Below are positions 1-12,800 of a stretch of DNA of 15,793 bases, one piece after another (position 1 is the first letter of the stretch; each line of letters begins with the position of its first letter). Under the pieces are notes generated by a model. It ran no database searches. It was not told the DNA's origin and saw nothing but the letters and a program-made list of their open reading frames with translations. The position numbers and the translations under genes were made by a program. The DNA is taken from assembly GCA_003157575.1 (NCBI GenBank), contig PMKA01000022.1, positions 1 through 15,793 on the forward strand. Reading direction: 5' to 3'. The stretch comes from Opitutia bacterium. Lineage in GTDB: Bacteria; Verrucomicrobiota; Verrucomicrobiia; Opitutales; Opitutaceae.

Positions 1-3000
1 GGCAGGCTCAGGGCGAGCAGGCCGCCGATGCCTCCGGCGCCTTCGAAGGTGCCAGACAGATCGAGCCCGCGGGTGTACGAGCGAAGCGTCGCCCCGTTTG
101 CATCCGTTTCCTCGATCGCACGCCAGCCGTCGTAGACCGAGCGGCGAAGCGCCGCGAATGACCAATCGCCAATCGCCGATGACCAATCGTCATCGACTGT
201 CTCCACCCTGCGGCCCAGGCCATCGTAGATATACATGCTGCGGTGGACGGTGTTGGACGCCTCGACCAGGCGGTTCTCCTCGTCGTACCGGAGGTTCAGC
301 GTGCTCCCTCCTCCGCCCGGACTTTGGAGCGCGCTGGCACAAGCCACGGTGTTCCCGTTCAAATCGTAGGCGGGAGAGTCCACGGTCGCTCCAGTAAGCG
401 CGGTGTACTGGTTGACCGTGTTCGTGGCATAGACCGTGGTCGAGGGCGGCACACCGGGAACAGCGCGCCCGACCTGGGTCCGGTTGCCGATCAGGTCGTA
501 GGCATAATCGTCGGTCGCCGCGAGCTGCGGGTCCACGGCGATTGCAGCGGACTGCGTGAGCTGGCGCAGGGCATCGTACGTGAACGCGCGGGCGCGCTCG
601 GGTGCAGTTTCGGTCACGCGCTGACCGGCGGAGTCGTAGGTGTAGGAGAAGGAAGCGAGAAGCGAGGAGCCGGTGGCGTGCATGGACACAGTCTGGATTC
701 GTCCGAAGTTGTCGAAATTCCTTATAGTTTTCAATCCTGTTGGCGTTTCTATTTGCTCCACCAGACTCGCGTTTGATGCGTAGGCGTAGACATACGGACG
801 CCCTTCGGAAAGGCGGTCGTCGAGCACCGTGTGCAGCCGCCCGGCGTTGTCGTAGCCGTAATCCGTCCTCCAGTCCGCCTCGGAGGCGCCGGTGCTTTGA
901 ACAAGGAGACCCGTCCGATTACTGAAGGCGTCGTAGCTGTAATTGACGGTGCGGTGAGAGCGGGCCTGTGTTTCGGACACCATCCGCCCTGCCGCGTCAT
1001 AAGTCCACGTGGTGGATCCGCTTCCATCGGTCATGTTGAGCCGCCGGCCCTGCTGGTCGTAGATGAACCCGACCGCAGGATCGGTCGGATAGGTGATGCC
1101 GGTGAGAAGGCCTGAGGCATCGTAGCCATACTTCGTCGTCCTGCCGATCGCGTCCACCCGTGTGATCATCCGACCCGCGTTGTCGTAGGTGTAACTCCAG
1201 AAGGAGCCGTCCGCGTATCTCTTGGCCGAGACCAGATCATGGGACTCGTAGCTCCAACGGGTCTCATGATTGTTGCCGTCGGTCATCGAAACGAGATTGC
1301 CCACCGCATCGTAGGCATAGGTCATCGGGTAGTCGCCCGCGCCGGACTTCTCGAGGAGCTTCCCGGCGTTGTCGTAGCGGAAGGTCGCGATGCGTTCGTG
1401 CGTACTCGCAACGTGGTCGGGATAGACGATCTGAACAGGCTGGTCGAAGAGATCGTTGGTGTAGCCTGTCGCATTGCCCGCTGGGTCGGTCTCGGAGGCC
1501 ACTCGACCGAAGGCGTCAAAGGTGCGCTGCGTCACACCGCCAAGCGAGTTGGTCTCTGAATTGACCCGCAGGGCCTTGTCGTAGCCAAACCCTGTCCGGT
1601 TCCCCGCCCGATCGACCATGCCAAGGACAATACTGGCGTTGAACGGGGATCGAATCAGCCATTCCGAGGTACCCTTTAATTCGCCGGAGCTGGCCACCGC
1701 AGGATAGTCGACCTCAACCGGATTGTCCGCTGCATCGGATGCGAAGATGCGCGTAAGACCTCCGGGATCAGTCTGCCCGGTCTTCCGTCCGAATTCATCG
1801 TAGGTAAAGCTCGTCGTGGCCGCGGTGATTTGTGGACCGTTTGTCGTGTACCGCAAGACGGTCGCCGGCTCACCCCAGGCGGTGTAGGTTGCGGCCTGCC
1901 GGACGTACGTTGGATTTGTCCACCAATCGCCGGAAATCGCGTCGCCGATGCCGAGCGGAACCGATTTTTCGGTCAGGCGGTTCAGCGCATCGTAATGGAA
2001 ATGCCGGTGGTTGCCCTCGCCGTCCGTTATCTGGATGCAGTTGCCGGCCAGATCGTAGACGCGGGATTGAACAGTCACGCCATTCAGGCCAACTGCAGTC
2101 ATCCTGTCGTGAGTGTCGTAGTCGTACGAACGGACGCGACCCAATGCGTCGGTTTCCGTCGAAACACGGCTGACTGCATCGTAGGTGTAGGTTACGGGAT
2201 AGACGCGGTCGCCGCCGATTGACGTCCTGCGGCCCAGAACGTCGTAGGCGAACGTCGTTGTGTAGGTTCGGGCCGGCTCGCGAGCGTCGGTCTGGTCGAT
2301 CTCGAGCGTCCGGCCCAACAAATCGTAGCGGGTGCTGGTCGTTCGAGCAATCGCCGTTCCCACTCCGTCCGTCACGGAAATCGGGCGGTCACGCAGGTCG
2401 TAATGCACGGTTGTCCTGGAGCCTGCGGCGTCGACGGATTCAACCGGCCGCTGGAGAAGATCGCAGGTCGTCCGGGCCGACACAAGACTGCCGTCAGCGC
2501 CGGGCACGGTGATGCCCGACTGATTCCCCGCAGCGTCATAGGTGTAGGACATTGTCTGACCTAGCGCGTTGGTTTCCGAAAGCAGGCGGCCGTCGGCATC
2601 ATAGGCGAACGTTCTGAAGATCGTTTCTGTGCCGTCGGTGGCGACACGCTTGTCCTTGGTCTTGCGCCCGGCCGAATCGTATTCGAAGCGCACAATCCGC
2701 CCCGGGGCAGTTGAAGTGCGCCCGGTTTCGACCTGATCCAGCCGGTTGCCGGAATAGGTGAAAACCGTTTCCTGCAGCAGCGGATCGATCTGCCGGGTCA
2801 CGTGACCAACAGCGTCATATTGGTACGTCGTCACGCGACCCAGTGCATCGGTTTCGGTCTGGCGATTGCCCAGGGCGTCGTAGGTGTAGGCGACCTGGTC
2901 CGCGGTATTGGCGGGATCATAGATGCCGGTGACCTGATCAGCCGCATCGTATTCGTAGGCGTGCGCACGCCCGGAGGGATCGGTCTCCCGCTTCAGGAGC

Positions 3001-3890
3001 GTCGTGCCGGGGAAATATTCACTGGTGGTCACGCGCTCGAGTGAAGTTCCCACGGCCTCGGTTTTAATGAGTTCGTTGCCGAGGGAATCGTAGGAATAGG
3101 CGGTGACGACGCCCAAAGGATCTGTGTAGCGAGTGCGCTTGCCGAGGTCGCGGTCGTATTCGAAACTCTCGACGCCGCCGTCCGGCGAGGTCCGGCGCAG
3201 CAGGTAACCCTGCGAATCGAACTCCTCCGTCGTATTCTGGTTGCCGCCGAGGGTTGTCACGCGGGTCGTGGCGTCCTCCTGCATCGTCAGGACTTGATCG
3301 CCGTTGACGTGCTTTGCGACAAGCACACCGGCCGCATTGAAAACCGATTCATCCACCTGGCCGGTCGAATTCGTCACCTGCGCGTAAAAGGTCTGGTCTC
3401 CGTCATTGCTGCCGAAGACGAAGGTTTCGCTTTCGCCGGTGTCATGCGTGATGCTCTTTACGGTCCTGGGGGTGAAAATCCAGTCGCTGTACGCATCCAA
3501 CAGCTCGGGCGGCGTGGCAGGGGATCGGCTCTGGTACGCAATGGAAACCCGATGATCTGTGTCAGGTGAGGTTCCGCTGATATGCGTGCGCTTCTCCGTA
3601 ATCTCCCATGTGTCGCCATAGGCATAGGTTGTCTGTGTGCCCAGCGGATCGGTAACCGACGTGAGACGCCCCGCGGAGTCGTATCCGTAAGTCACCGACC
3701 GGCCGGTGAAATCGTGCGCCTCGGTGAGAAGGCCGCCGGCATAGGTGAACGTGAGCACCGTGCGTCCGTTTCGGTCGGCGATGGTGGACAACCGCGCGTT
3801 CTCGTCGTAACGATATGTTGCGACGAGAAGTCCGCGATAGCGGCGTTCGACGAGCTTCCCGGATGCGTCGTAGTGCCTCTCGTATCCACT
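1..3890 (-). repeat. RHS/YD repeat region, about 40 repeats (continues past left edge)
   Basis: Residues 3968-5263. About 40 copies of the YxYDxxGRLxxxTDxxG pattern are visible, for example YGYDSAGRLTSVTDPLG, YTYDALGNRQTETDALG, FAYDADGRLLSETNALG, YAYDAVGNLVSMTDGNN and IYDGLGRRVETV. In known RHS and Tc-C proteins such repeats spiral into a hollow beta-cage around the C-terminal effector. The last readable part, VYDGWRAIEE and YTRGLDLSGTFEGAGGIGGLLA, is the usual lead-in to the RHS-associated core. The core and any variable tip lie outside the window. Confidence 0.93.
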
Positions 3891-6800
3891 GCCATCTGTC
3901 CAAAGCAGCGTGCCATCTGCGCTCTTCACGAGCTGCGCCGGACCGACACCGAAGGAAGAATAGACGCCAGCGGGCATGACCGCCACCGAATTAACCGATG
4001 GCGCCGCCATTGCGCCGCCATCGCCTCCACCTTCCCCGGACTCTGCGCTGGCATAGCCGACAACCGTCCCGGCGGAGGCCTTCGTCGGAGAGTCATAGGT
4101 GTCTCCGTTGAGGTATATCGGCCCGGCGTTCAGAACATGGAGGTCGTCGATCATCCGGAATCTCCAACGGGAACGGTTGAAGTTCCGCCAGACAGCCACC
4201 TCACCGCCCGGCACCGGCACCATCAGGTCGGTCGCGTTATCGCGGAACTGACCCTGAACAAGATCCACCCAACTGCCGCCGGGCTGGAAGACTCCGTTGC
4301 ATTCGTTGCGCCGGGCGGGATCGTTCTTGCCCCTGCAGTCCTTCCTTGCGTCGGGATTGTCGCCCGGAAGATCGCACCGTTGCTGAGGCTTCTGGCTGCA
4401 TTTCTTGCCGCTGGCGCTTCCCCCGCCGCTACCCTGCCAACCGCTGGGTGAACCAGGTCCACCGTTACCGACACCGACGGGCGTGGGATATCCGGTACCG
4501 CTTCCGCCGCCGCCGGCGCACCCCCCGTAGACACTGTAGATGCAGACTGAACCGCTGCCCATATACTTGATGCCACAGGCGCCGACAAAATAGAAAGAGA
4601 CAGAGATGCAGCTCGCATAGGTTCCGCATCCACCGTCGCCGTCCGCCGTTGCGCCGGGAGGCAGGGCAAGACCGAATTCGGCAACAAGCACCAGACGGAT
4701 GACGAAGACTAATCGGGCCGGTATGGAGGGCATTCGATCCGACGAGAATCGCCTCAGGAGGCGCAAAGACCGGATGCTGTCCGAAGGCTTTCCAGAGCAG
4801 GTGCAGCGAGCCCGCGCTTTCTCGCAGGGACGCGGATTGACGAGATACAAAATGCCAGCAAAGAGGGCAACGCCCAGTGCCGAACAGCCCAGCGCCAACG
4901 GCCAATTGCCGGACTGGCCGAAAAGGGCCGCCCGGAAAGCACTGCCACTGTCACCCGCGGCCGAGACGCCTGTGCCACCGACGGAAGCAGAGGAAGGACC
5001 GCCGGTCGGGGCATTTGGGCCGCCATTCCCTCCGCCGAGCGATGCGATGAACCGGCTCCAGAAGTGCGGCGAATCGTCCGCCGTCGCCGGACAGGCGCCG
5101 GGAAGCGGCTTGAGGCATTTCACGCGGTAGGAAACGGTGACCGTTTGCCCGGCCTTGACCGTGTCGCCGAAACTGGAGAGCAACTCGTACGAGAAATTCG
5201 CGTCGGTCGCAGGGACCGGAACGCTGACATCGTGGGCGTCGACCAGGCCATGGTTGGTGATTTTGAATTCGCCCGCGAAGACCTGGCCGGCGCACATCTT
5301 GGGCAGGTTGATCGAGGCCGGCTCGATCACGACGACCGGCACGGGGACGTTGGTCTCGTACGTGGCCGTCAGGACGACATCGTAGCGGTCCTGGAACGTG
5401 ACCGGGACAACCTCCCATGTGAATGTGACGGGACTGTAGGCGAGCGGGATCTGGTCGGCGTAGATGACGCCCGGCTTGATCACGATGCGGCTGATGTCGG
5501 GCTCGTGCCGGTCCGCATTGATGCGCAGCTTGTACGAGCCGGCGGGAAGGTCGCTGAATGACACCTCTCCGTTGGTATCGGTTGTCGCGCCTTGGGTGAT
5601 GGTCGGAACGCCTGTGGAGGACTCCTTCTCAAGGACGACCGAGGCGCCGGACAGACCGTTGAAGGCGGCGTTTGTCGCGCCATCGGGAAGGGTCAACTGG
5701 TAATAGGGATCGACGATCTTGAGCAGCGCTCCACCCTTGCCCCCGGGCGAAACGGTGACGGAGACAGGGAAGTCCTGACCCGCCGCTGCGGCGGGGTCGC
5801 TTCCCTGCACATGGAGGTAGAAATGGTAGACGACGTCGATGAGCTGGCCATCGACCGGGGGAGCCGCCGAGATGATCACGCTCTGCCCGGCGCCGATGTC
5901 GATGGTGCCCAGCGCGGCGGGAGTCTGCAGACGGATCCAGGCGGGTAACGCCGTGGCGTCTGCCGAAACGAGGCTCGCGGTCGCATCCGCCAGCGGAGCA
6001 AGGCCCTGATTGGTTAGCGCCACCGTCCCGGAGGCAACCTGTCCCGGCTGCACGCCGATCTCGGTGAGCGTCGGGGTCGCCTGCAAATAGGGCTTGGCTG
6101 CGGAAAAAGTGTAGCTGACCGTGATATCAGCCCAGGTGGTCTGCCCCCCCGCGCCGTCATCGCTCACAACGTGGAAAATCAGGGTGCCTGTGTCGCTGGA
6201 GGTAGTCGTCGGGGCGAGGCCGACAATGGTAAGCGGAAGCGTGATGTTCTGGCCGGGCGCAAGGACTGAAACGGTCGGTGTGTCGACTGAAACGGCTGCC
6301 GGTAGTGGAACTGCAAGCACCGCCCGGAGGTTTTGCACGGTGGTGCCGGCGCCGGCCAGGACGCCGACCGGGATCGCCTGGCGGTAGTTGCGCGGCGTCC
6401 GCAAATCAAACGATTGCGGCGAAACGGTGACGCGGCGGATTGTGAATGTGGCCGGAGTGTCGGGCGCCTGGGTGAGATCGGGATGCGCGGCCCAAACCTG
6501 ATACACGCCTCCTTTTTCCGCGGGGTCAGGCTGGAATGTGTACGCGAAGGATCCGTCCGTCCCGGTCAGCACGCTCTGCTGCCGGATGAAGCCGTCGAGG
6601 CTGATCGTTACGACAACCTTCACGTCGCCCGCCGGCGCTGAGGAGGAAGCCGGATCGACACCGCGCCAGAGCGCACGGCCAAGGACCACGATCGGCCGGT
6701 CGCCGTTTGACTCGACAGGGGAGATCGAGGTCACCTCTGCGAGATACGGCGTCTCGATCGTGGACACCTGCTGCAGGGCTTGCGGACCCTTGAGCGTCAC

Positions 6801-9800
6801 CTGCGTGTCGCCCTGCCCGAAATGGTAATACACCGAGTCGATCTCGAGGGCGACATTGACAAGGGCCGGCGCCGAGGCCGGAACCGGAAGCGAGACGACT
6901 GGCGAGGTGTAGCTGGCCCCTGCGGGCACGCGCACGATGACGGTCCCGTCCGGCAACGCGACAACGTCGTCGCCCATTGCGATCAGCAGCGGAGTGGACG
7001 AAAGCAGCGAGCCCTGCAAATCGAGGACTTTTAGGCGCACTTCGCCGGACGCCTGGGCTCCCTGCTGGCCGGCCACCTTGAACTCAATGGGCAGCGAGGA
7101 CGGATTGGTGAGTTTGAAACGCACCTGTCCGGAGCCGCCCCGGGTAAGTTCGCCGGGGAGGATTTCAGCAGCGAGCGCGCCTTCGGTCACCTGGACTGAG
7201 GCCGAGCGCTGCAAGGTGGCACTTTCGCCTTCATTGGGCGAGACGACCAGCGTCAGACCCGCCGCAGCGGTTCCAGCAGTGAGATCGTCATAACCGCCGA
7301 CCACGACGGGCACCGCTTGTTCGGCGCCGGCGGCAACCGTCACAAGATCCGCGGCGGAATGAGTGCGCCCGGCCAGCTCGACCAGGAGCCGGGCATCGGT
7401 CACCGGCTGCGCCGAATTGTTGCGGACCGTCACCATGAGCGTGTTCATCAGGCCGCGCTTTATCCCGGCCTCGGAGTCGAGCGTGAGCGTCAAATTCGGG
7501 AGCGTGAGACTGCGCTCGCTGCTGTCCGGACCGCTGACAGTCGCCACCGTGTAAAGTCGGTCGCCAGCCGTGTAGCCGGAATCGGTGTAGGAAAGCGTGT
7601 CGACCGGGATGAGCGTGGACCCGTTCAGCGAGATCGGCAAATCCCCGACCGACAGGTTGTAGCCATCGATGATGCTGCCGGGAGCCATCTCCCACGAGAG
7701 AACCGGCGACGAGGAATCCACCTGCGCAACGGCAATGCTGCGAACGGGAAGCAGACCCACATTCGCAAAGCCAAAAACCGGCGGCGACTGGTTGCCCGCC
7801 TGATCGAACGCGATGAGCGCGTAGAAGGGCTGCGTTCCGTCGGGCCGCGGATCGACGGCGAGCGTGGCGGCGGCGGAAATCTGTGCGACGGCCGGATCCA
7901 GCCCCGCGACGCTCGTGATGGCGGCCGGGCTTCGGTAAAGCGCATAGCCCGCCACGTCGTCGGCGTGGGTTGCGGGCGGATCCCACGAGGCTTTGACGCC
8001 CTGCGGAACGACTTCAAGGGCGAGGCCGGCAGGAGCGTCCGGCGGCACACGATCGGACCGCGCCGTGACGACTGCGCTCCATCCGCTGACGGAAGCCTGT
8101 CCGTTGGCTGTGCGCACGCTTGCGATCCGATAGGAATAGGCGCCATCAGCCGCAGGCGTGTACCGGTAATCGGTGGCGTCACCAGCGGCCATGGTCAGGT
8201 CGTTGAAATCGGCATCACCCGGACCGCGGTACTGGATCTCGCAGGCCGCGGCTCCAGGAACGGCCTGCCAGGTCAAGTCAATCGCGCCGGCAGGCAAGGT
8301 TGTCGCGGTGAATCCAATTGGGACGGCCAGCGGCGGCAGATCGCCCTTGTAGACCTGAAAACTGTGTGGCGGAAGGATGTCCTGCCCGAGGTTGTTGAGA
8401 TCATCGGAGGCGGCAAAGTGGAGGGTAAGACTCTGCGTTTCGACGCCTGCATCCGCCGGGAGCGCGAGTTGGGCGAGCCAGGTGAGCGGATCGCTGTCAC
8501 CAGCGTCGGTGACCGTCAGCGTCAACGGATGATCGGGATCGCCCGACAAAGTGGCGGTGACCGCGGGGATGGCTCCGGCTTTCGGCGCCTCATCCAACGC
8601 AAGACGCCACGATACGGAGACGGCTGTGGCCGGCGGAACGGGGTCGTTCTTGATCGCCTTTAGTTCCGGCAGGTCCTTCAGCGCTCCCGAATCCGTGATG
8701 CTGACCGGGGTAAGTCCGATGACTCTCGGACCGAGCGTGTCGATTACCGCCGGAGTTGTGAGGGTGACCGTGGCGCCGCGGTTGCCTGCGAGGTCGACGG
8801 CCGAGAAGACGGGACTGACGACGCCCGAGGAGGTAGAGGAGGTTATTGAAAAGACGCCCTGGTAGACATTCCCGCCCTGAGGTGTCAGGTCGACAAAGAC
8901 CGGCGAACCGCCCGCAACGGCGAGGTTGAAGAATGGCGTAGCGCCCAATGGCTCGGAGACCGTGAGCGTGGCCTGGACGAGGCCAACACCGAAGCGGTGT
9001 CCGGCGGCGTCATAGAATGGCCCTATGGCTTGCAGACTCGCGGTTGCGCTGGGCGCGGTGCCGTCGGAGACGGCGTCGGCCTGGTTGGACGGATCGCTCA
9101 GAGTGGTGCCATCGCCAACGCTGTAGCCAGTGACGGCCCGATAGTAGTAATGACCATCTGCCGGCGGTGTATCGGTGAAGCTCTGACCGTGAACCATCGC
9201 GCCGATGGCGTCGGCCAAACTCAGCGCGGTGCCTGCGGGAATCGGCGCTGTAGAGCGGAAGAGATAATAGCCGGACGCCAGGCCGCTGGCCGGCGGGTAC
9301 CATGTGAGACCGATCTTGCCGCCGGCAAGGGCGCGTGCGCTCAGGGCCGTGGGCGGAGCCGGGACGGTGTTGTCGTAGGTGACAGTCACAACCGCTGAAG
9401 GAGAGCTGGGCTGCGGGTTGCGGTTCTGCGCAGTGGCGTAAATCGCGTTGGCGCCGGCATTCAGCGTGATCGCAAACGAGAAAGAACCATCCGCAGCGGC
9501 TGTCGTGGAACCGACAAGCCCGGCTCCAACGTAAAGCCGGACAGTCGTCAGACTCGCGGCCGTGCCACGAACGGTGAGTGCGGACACGTTAACCTTCTTT
9601 CCGTCGTTCGGTGACGTGATGACCGGCGGGATCGGAGCCGGAAGGGCAACTTGGATTGTGGTTGTCAGGACGTCCGATGGCTTGCCCGCGACATCCCAAG
9701 CCTGCACCGTCAGGGCGTGCGTGCCGTCGAGAACGCTGCCGATCGAGAATTGCGCGGTGAAACCGGCTGCCGGCACTGTGCTCGAACCAATGAGCTGCCC

Positions 9801-12800
9801 ATCAAGGCGGAAATCCACGCGCCGGACTCCCACGTTGCTTGTGGCTGTTATGCCAAAGGCTCCGTTTGTCGTGATCGATGCAGGCACGGGGGCGCCGTTA
9901 AACGTGAGGTTGGAAAGAACGGGCGCTGCGGTGTCGAGCGTATAGGAGGCGGCCAGAACTCCGCTGTCGTTGAAGCCGGAGGCGCTCGCAAACGCCTTTA
10001 TTGTCGCAGACTGCCGCAACACAATCGGTGCGGTATAAAGCGCTGACGTGGCACCTGGGTCGGAACCGTCCAGCGTGTAGTAAATGCGGGCGCCGGCGGG
10101 CGAACCCGCGTTCAAGCTCACGCTGATGGTATCAACGAACGCTCCGCCGGCCGGTGTCGCCACCGGAGTGGCCACGGTGCCGCCGAACGGAAGTCCGGAC
10201 GAGACCTGGCATGCCGGCACGACCTCTTCGGCCGTGGAAAGTCCGGACCACGACAGCGAAAGGTGCTCCCCGGAAGCTGGATAATAGCAGGGCAGATATT
10301 CCAGATGGACGGGATAGGTCTGCCCTGCCTCGAGGTGGACCACCCCGGACAGTTCCTGGGCGGACGCCTGGCCCAGACCGTCGATGACCAGCGTGTCACC
10401 GATCCACAAGCGCGGCTGACCCTGTGAGGCGATGTGGAATGTGTACGCTTCGGTGAACCGGGCTGTCAGCGTCCCCGTCCAACGTACGCTGCGTGTGTCC
10501 GCCGGGATGCACGAGGACCGCCAGTATTCCCCGAAATCGATGGTCGGATCGATCCGCCTGACGGTCGTTCCGCCGAAGTCCGCAGTCTGGTAGTAAGTAG
10601 CCGAAAACCCTGAGGTTGCAGTCTGCGCGCCGGGTGCAATGCCTATGCTGAACAAGCCGGACGCCAGCGAACTCGTCGCGCCGTTGGCAAAGGCGATTGC
10701 ATTCAGCTGGGTGCTCTCGGTGAAGGTCAGCGTAGCCGAATATCGCGCGGAGACACCGGGCACCGGCGCCGATCCGTCGGTTGAATAATAGATTTCCGCA
10801 TTTGGTGTCGCGCATCCGAGCGTCACCGTCACCTGGTTCTCAAATCGGCCCGGGAGGGGAGAAAAATTCGGCGCGAAAAGGGTCTGGGAATACCGGCCGT
10901 AAAAGTAGTTCTCGACAGCATGCCGCTCCTCGGCAGAAAGCACGCGGTTGTAGACAAGCATCTCCGCGACTTCGCCGGTGAATTGCGGCGGGCTGTAATA
11001 CCAGTTGTACCCGAAACAACCCAGACTCAGCGAGCCGAACTGGACCTGGCCGATCGTGTCGCGATATTGCTCCACTCCATTGATGCGGGCGACCCAGTCG
11101 GAGCCGACAGAAACATTGTATAGGTGGTAGTCATAGATGGTTTGGGTCGGTGCGAACTGTGCATACTGACCACCACGTCCCAACCCGTCCGAGATTCTCC
11201 CGTCTGAACGGGGGTAATAAGTGCCAGACCAAAGCACCTTATCGTGCGTGCTATCGTAATAGTGATCTTTCTTGAGGAACACAAACACTTCGCCGGCGGA
11301 GCCGCCCTGTAAAACACCATTCGGAATAGTCAGAGTCTCCTGCCCGACGAAGCCTAGCGCCGACTGACCGTTGACTGCGTTTGGAACAACCTGAACCGAG
11401 TTCCAGCTGTCATGAAGTCGAGCCGTCGCATCGTTGCCGCATCCACTCTGGTCGAACCAGCGCAGAACGTTGCCAGAGGCGTCCATCTGCACGCCAGAGT
11501 CCGCCCTGAACCAGAGGCGAATCCCCTGATCCGGTACGGCCGTTGAACGCACGGGCACCGCCACAACAACCTCACTGCCCCAGTCTGACGCGACGCCAAG
11601 CCCGTTCACAGCGCGTATGCGGTAGGTGTACGTGGATCCAGCGATCACGTTCGAATCCACATAAGAAGTCTGCGTCAGGTTGGTCGCAATCGTCGCAAAG
11701 TCGGAATCGCCGGCAGCCTTCCGCTGGACTTCATAGACGACTTCCTGCGCAGCGCCCGTCTGCCATTCCAGCCGAACCTCGGAAGCCGACGCCAGAAGCG
11801 GCGCATTCCCGCCCAGGGCCGTCGGCACCGCCGGATCCGGAACCACGGCGTAGCGATCCTGCAAATACTGCTGCACCTTGCTCCGTTCGTCCGCGCTGAG
11901 GACGCGATCGTAGAAGATCGCCTCGATCATTGCACCGTCGAAGGAGCTGTTCGTTGCGTATCCCAAGGAATACGTGGTCGATCCCAATGCGCATCGAGCC
12001 GAATCAGAATTCGAAACCACGTTGTCTGTCGAGACGAACTCCGGAATCCCGTTCACCCGCGCCGCCCAGCCATCCGGTCCCGAGGCCACATTATAGACAT
12101 GGTAGTTTCCGAGGCTTGCACGAGGTGCAAAGGCATGGGAGGTCGACGACAGGAAGTTGTCCTGTATCCGGCCGGAATCATCGGGATATTGGGAGACGTG
12201 GCCTGCGTGAAAACTGCCGAGGGTTCCGCTGGAGTAGAAGTTGATCCTCCTGAGCACAAGGAACAGCTCCCCCTGTTGCGCTCCGTTCAGGAATCCGGGC
12301 AGAGAGAAGGAATCCGACGTGAGGGTAATCGCAGGGACTCCATTCGGCCCTCCAGTCACCCGTCGCGGTCCGAGAGAAGACGTGCTTCGCGACCCGACGG
12401 CATCATTGCCATTTCCACTTTGGTCGCACCATGCCGTGACGAAATCGTTGGCGCCAACAGTGTCGGTAATGACAGCAGTGTCCGAGCGCAGCCAAAGGCG
12501 CATGCCGCCAATCGGGATTGGCGCCGTTCCGGAAAGCGCCCCGGTCGCGTCATTGCTGAATGGGGATACGGCTCCTACCCCGTTCTTCGCCCTGACACGA
12601 TAGGTGTAGGTGTTCCCCGGGGTGCCGGCGGTGTCCCGCCAGAATGGTTTCAAAAGGTCCGTCGCCATGGTGACAAAATCGGCGTCTTGCGGGCCTTTGC
12701 GCTGGACTTCGAAGACGGCGGCCTGACCAGCAGCCGGCTGCCAGTCGATGTAGATATGGGACCCGTTCAGCGCTTCATGCGTCTGCAAGTTGAGCGGCGT

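Noticed and set aside
158..199. CRISPR-like or tandem repeat array
   Set aside because: There are only two imperfect 21-bp units with no spacers, and they lie in frame inside an RHS coding region.
3582..4451. Plus-strand open frame of 289 codons across the start of the RHS region
   Set aside because: The opposite strand carries the DUF6531-like motif and YD repeats in the continuous main frame. The plus translation shows no family signature.
7288..7986. Minus-strand 232-codon frame offset from the main frame
   Set aside because: It overlaps FN3-8 and FN3-9 in a shifted frame and is rich in Arg and His without motifs; it is a shadow of the main frame.
7317..8663. Plus-strand open frame of 448 codons
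   Set aside because: It lies wholly antisense to clear FN3 and Ig-like domains. Its translation is rich in Arg and Gly with no recognisable motif, as expected opposite a GC-rich coding strand.
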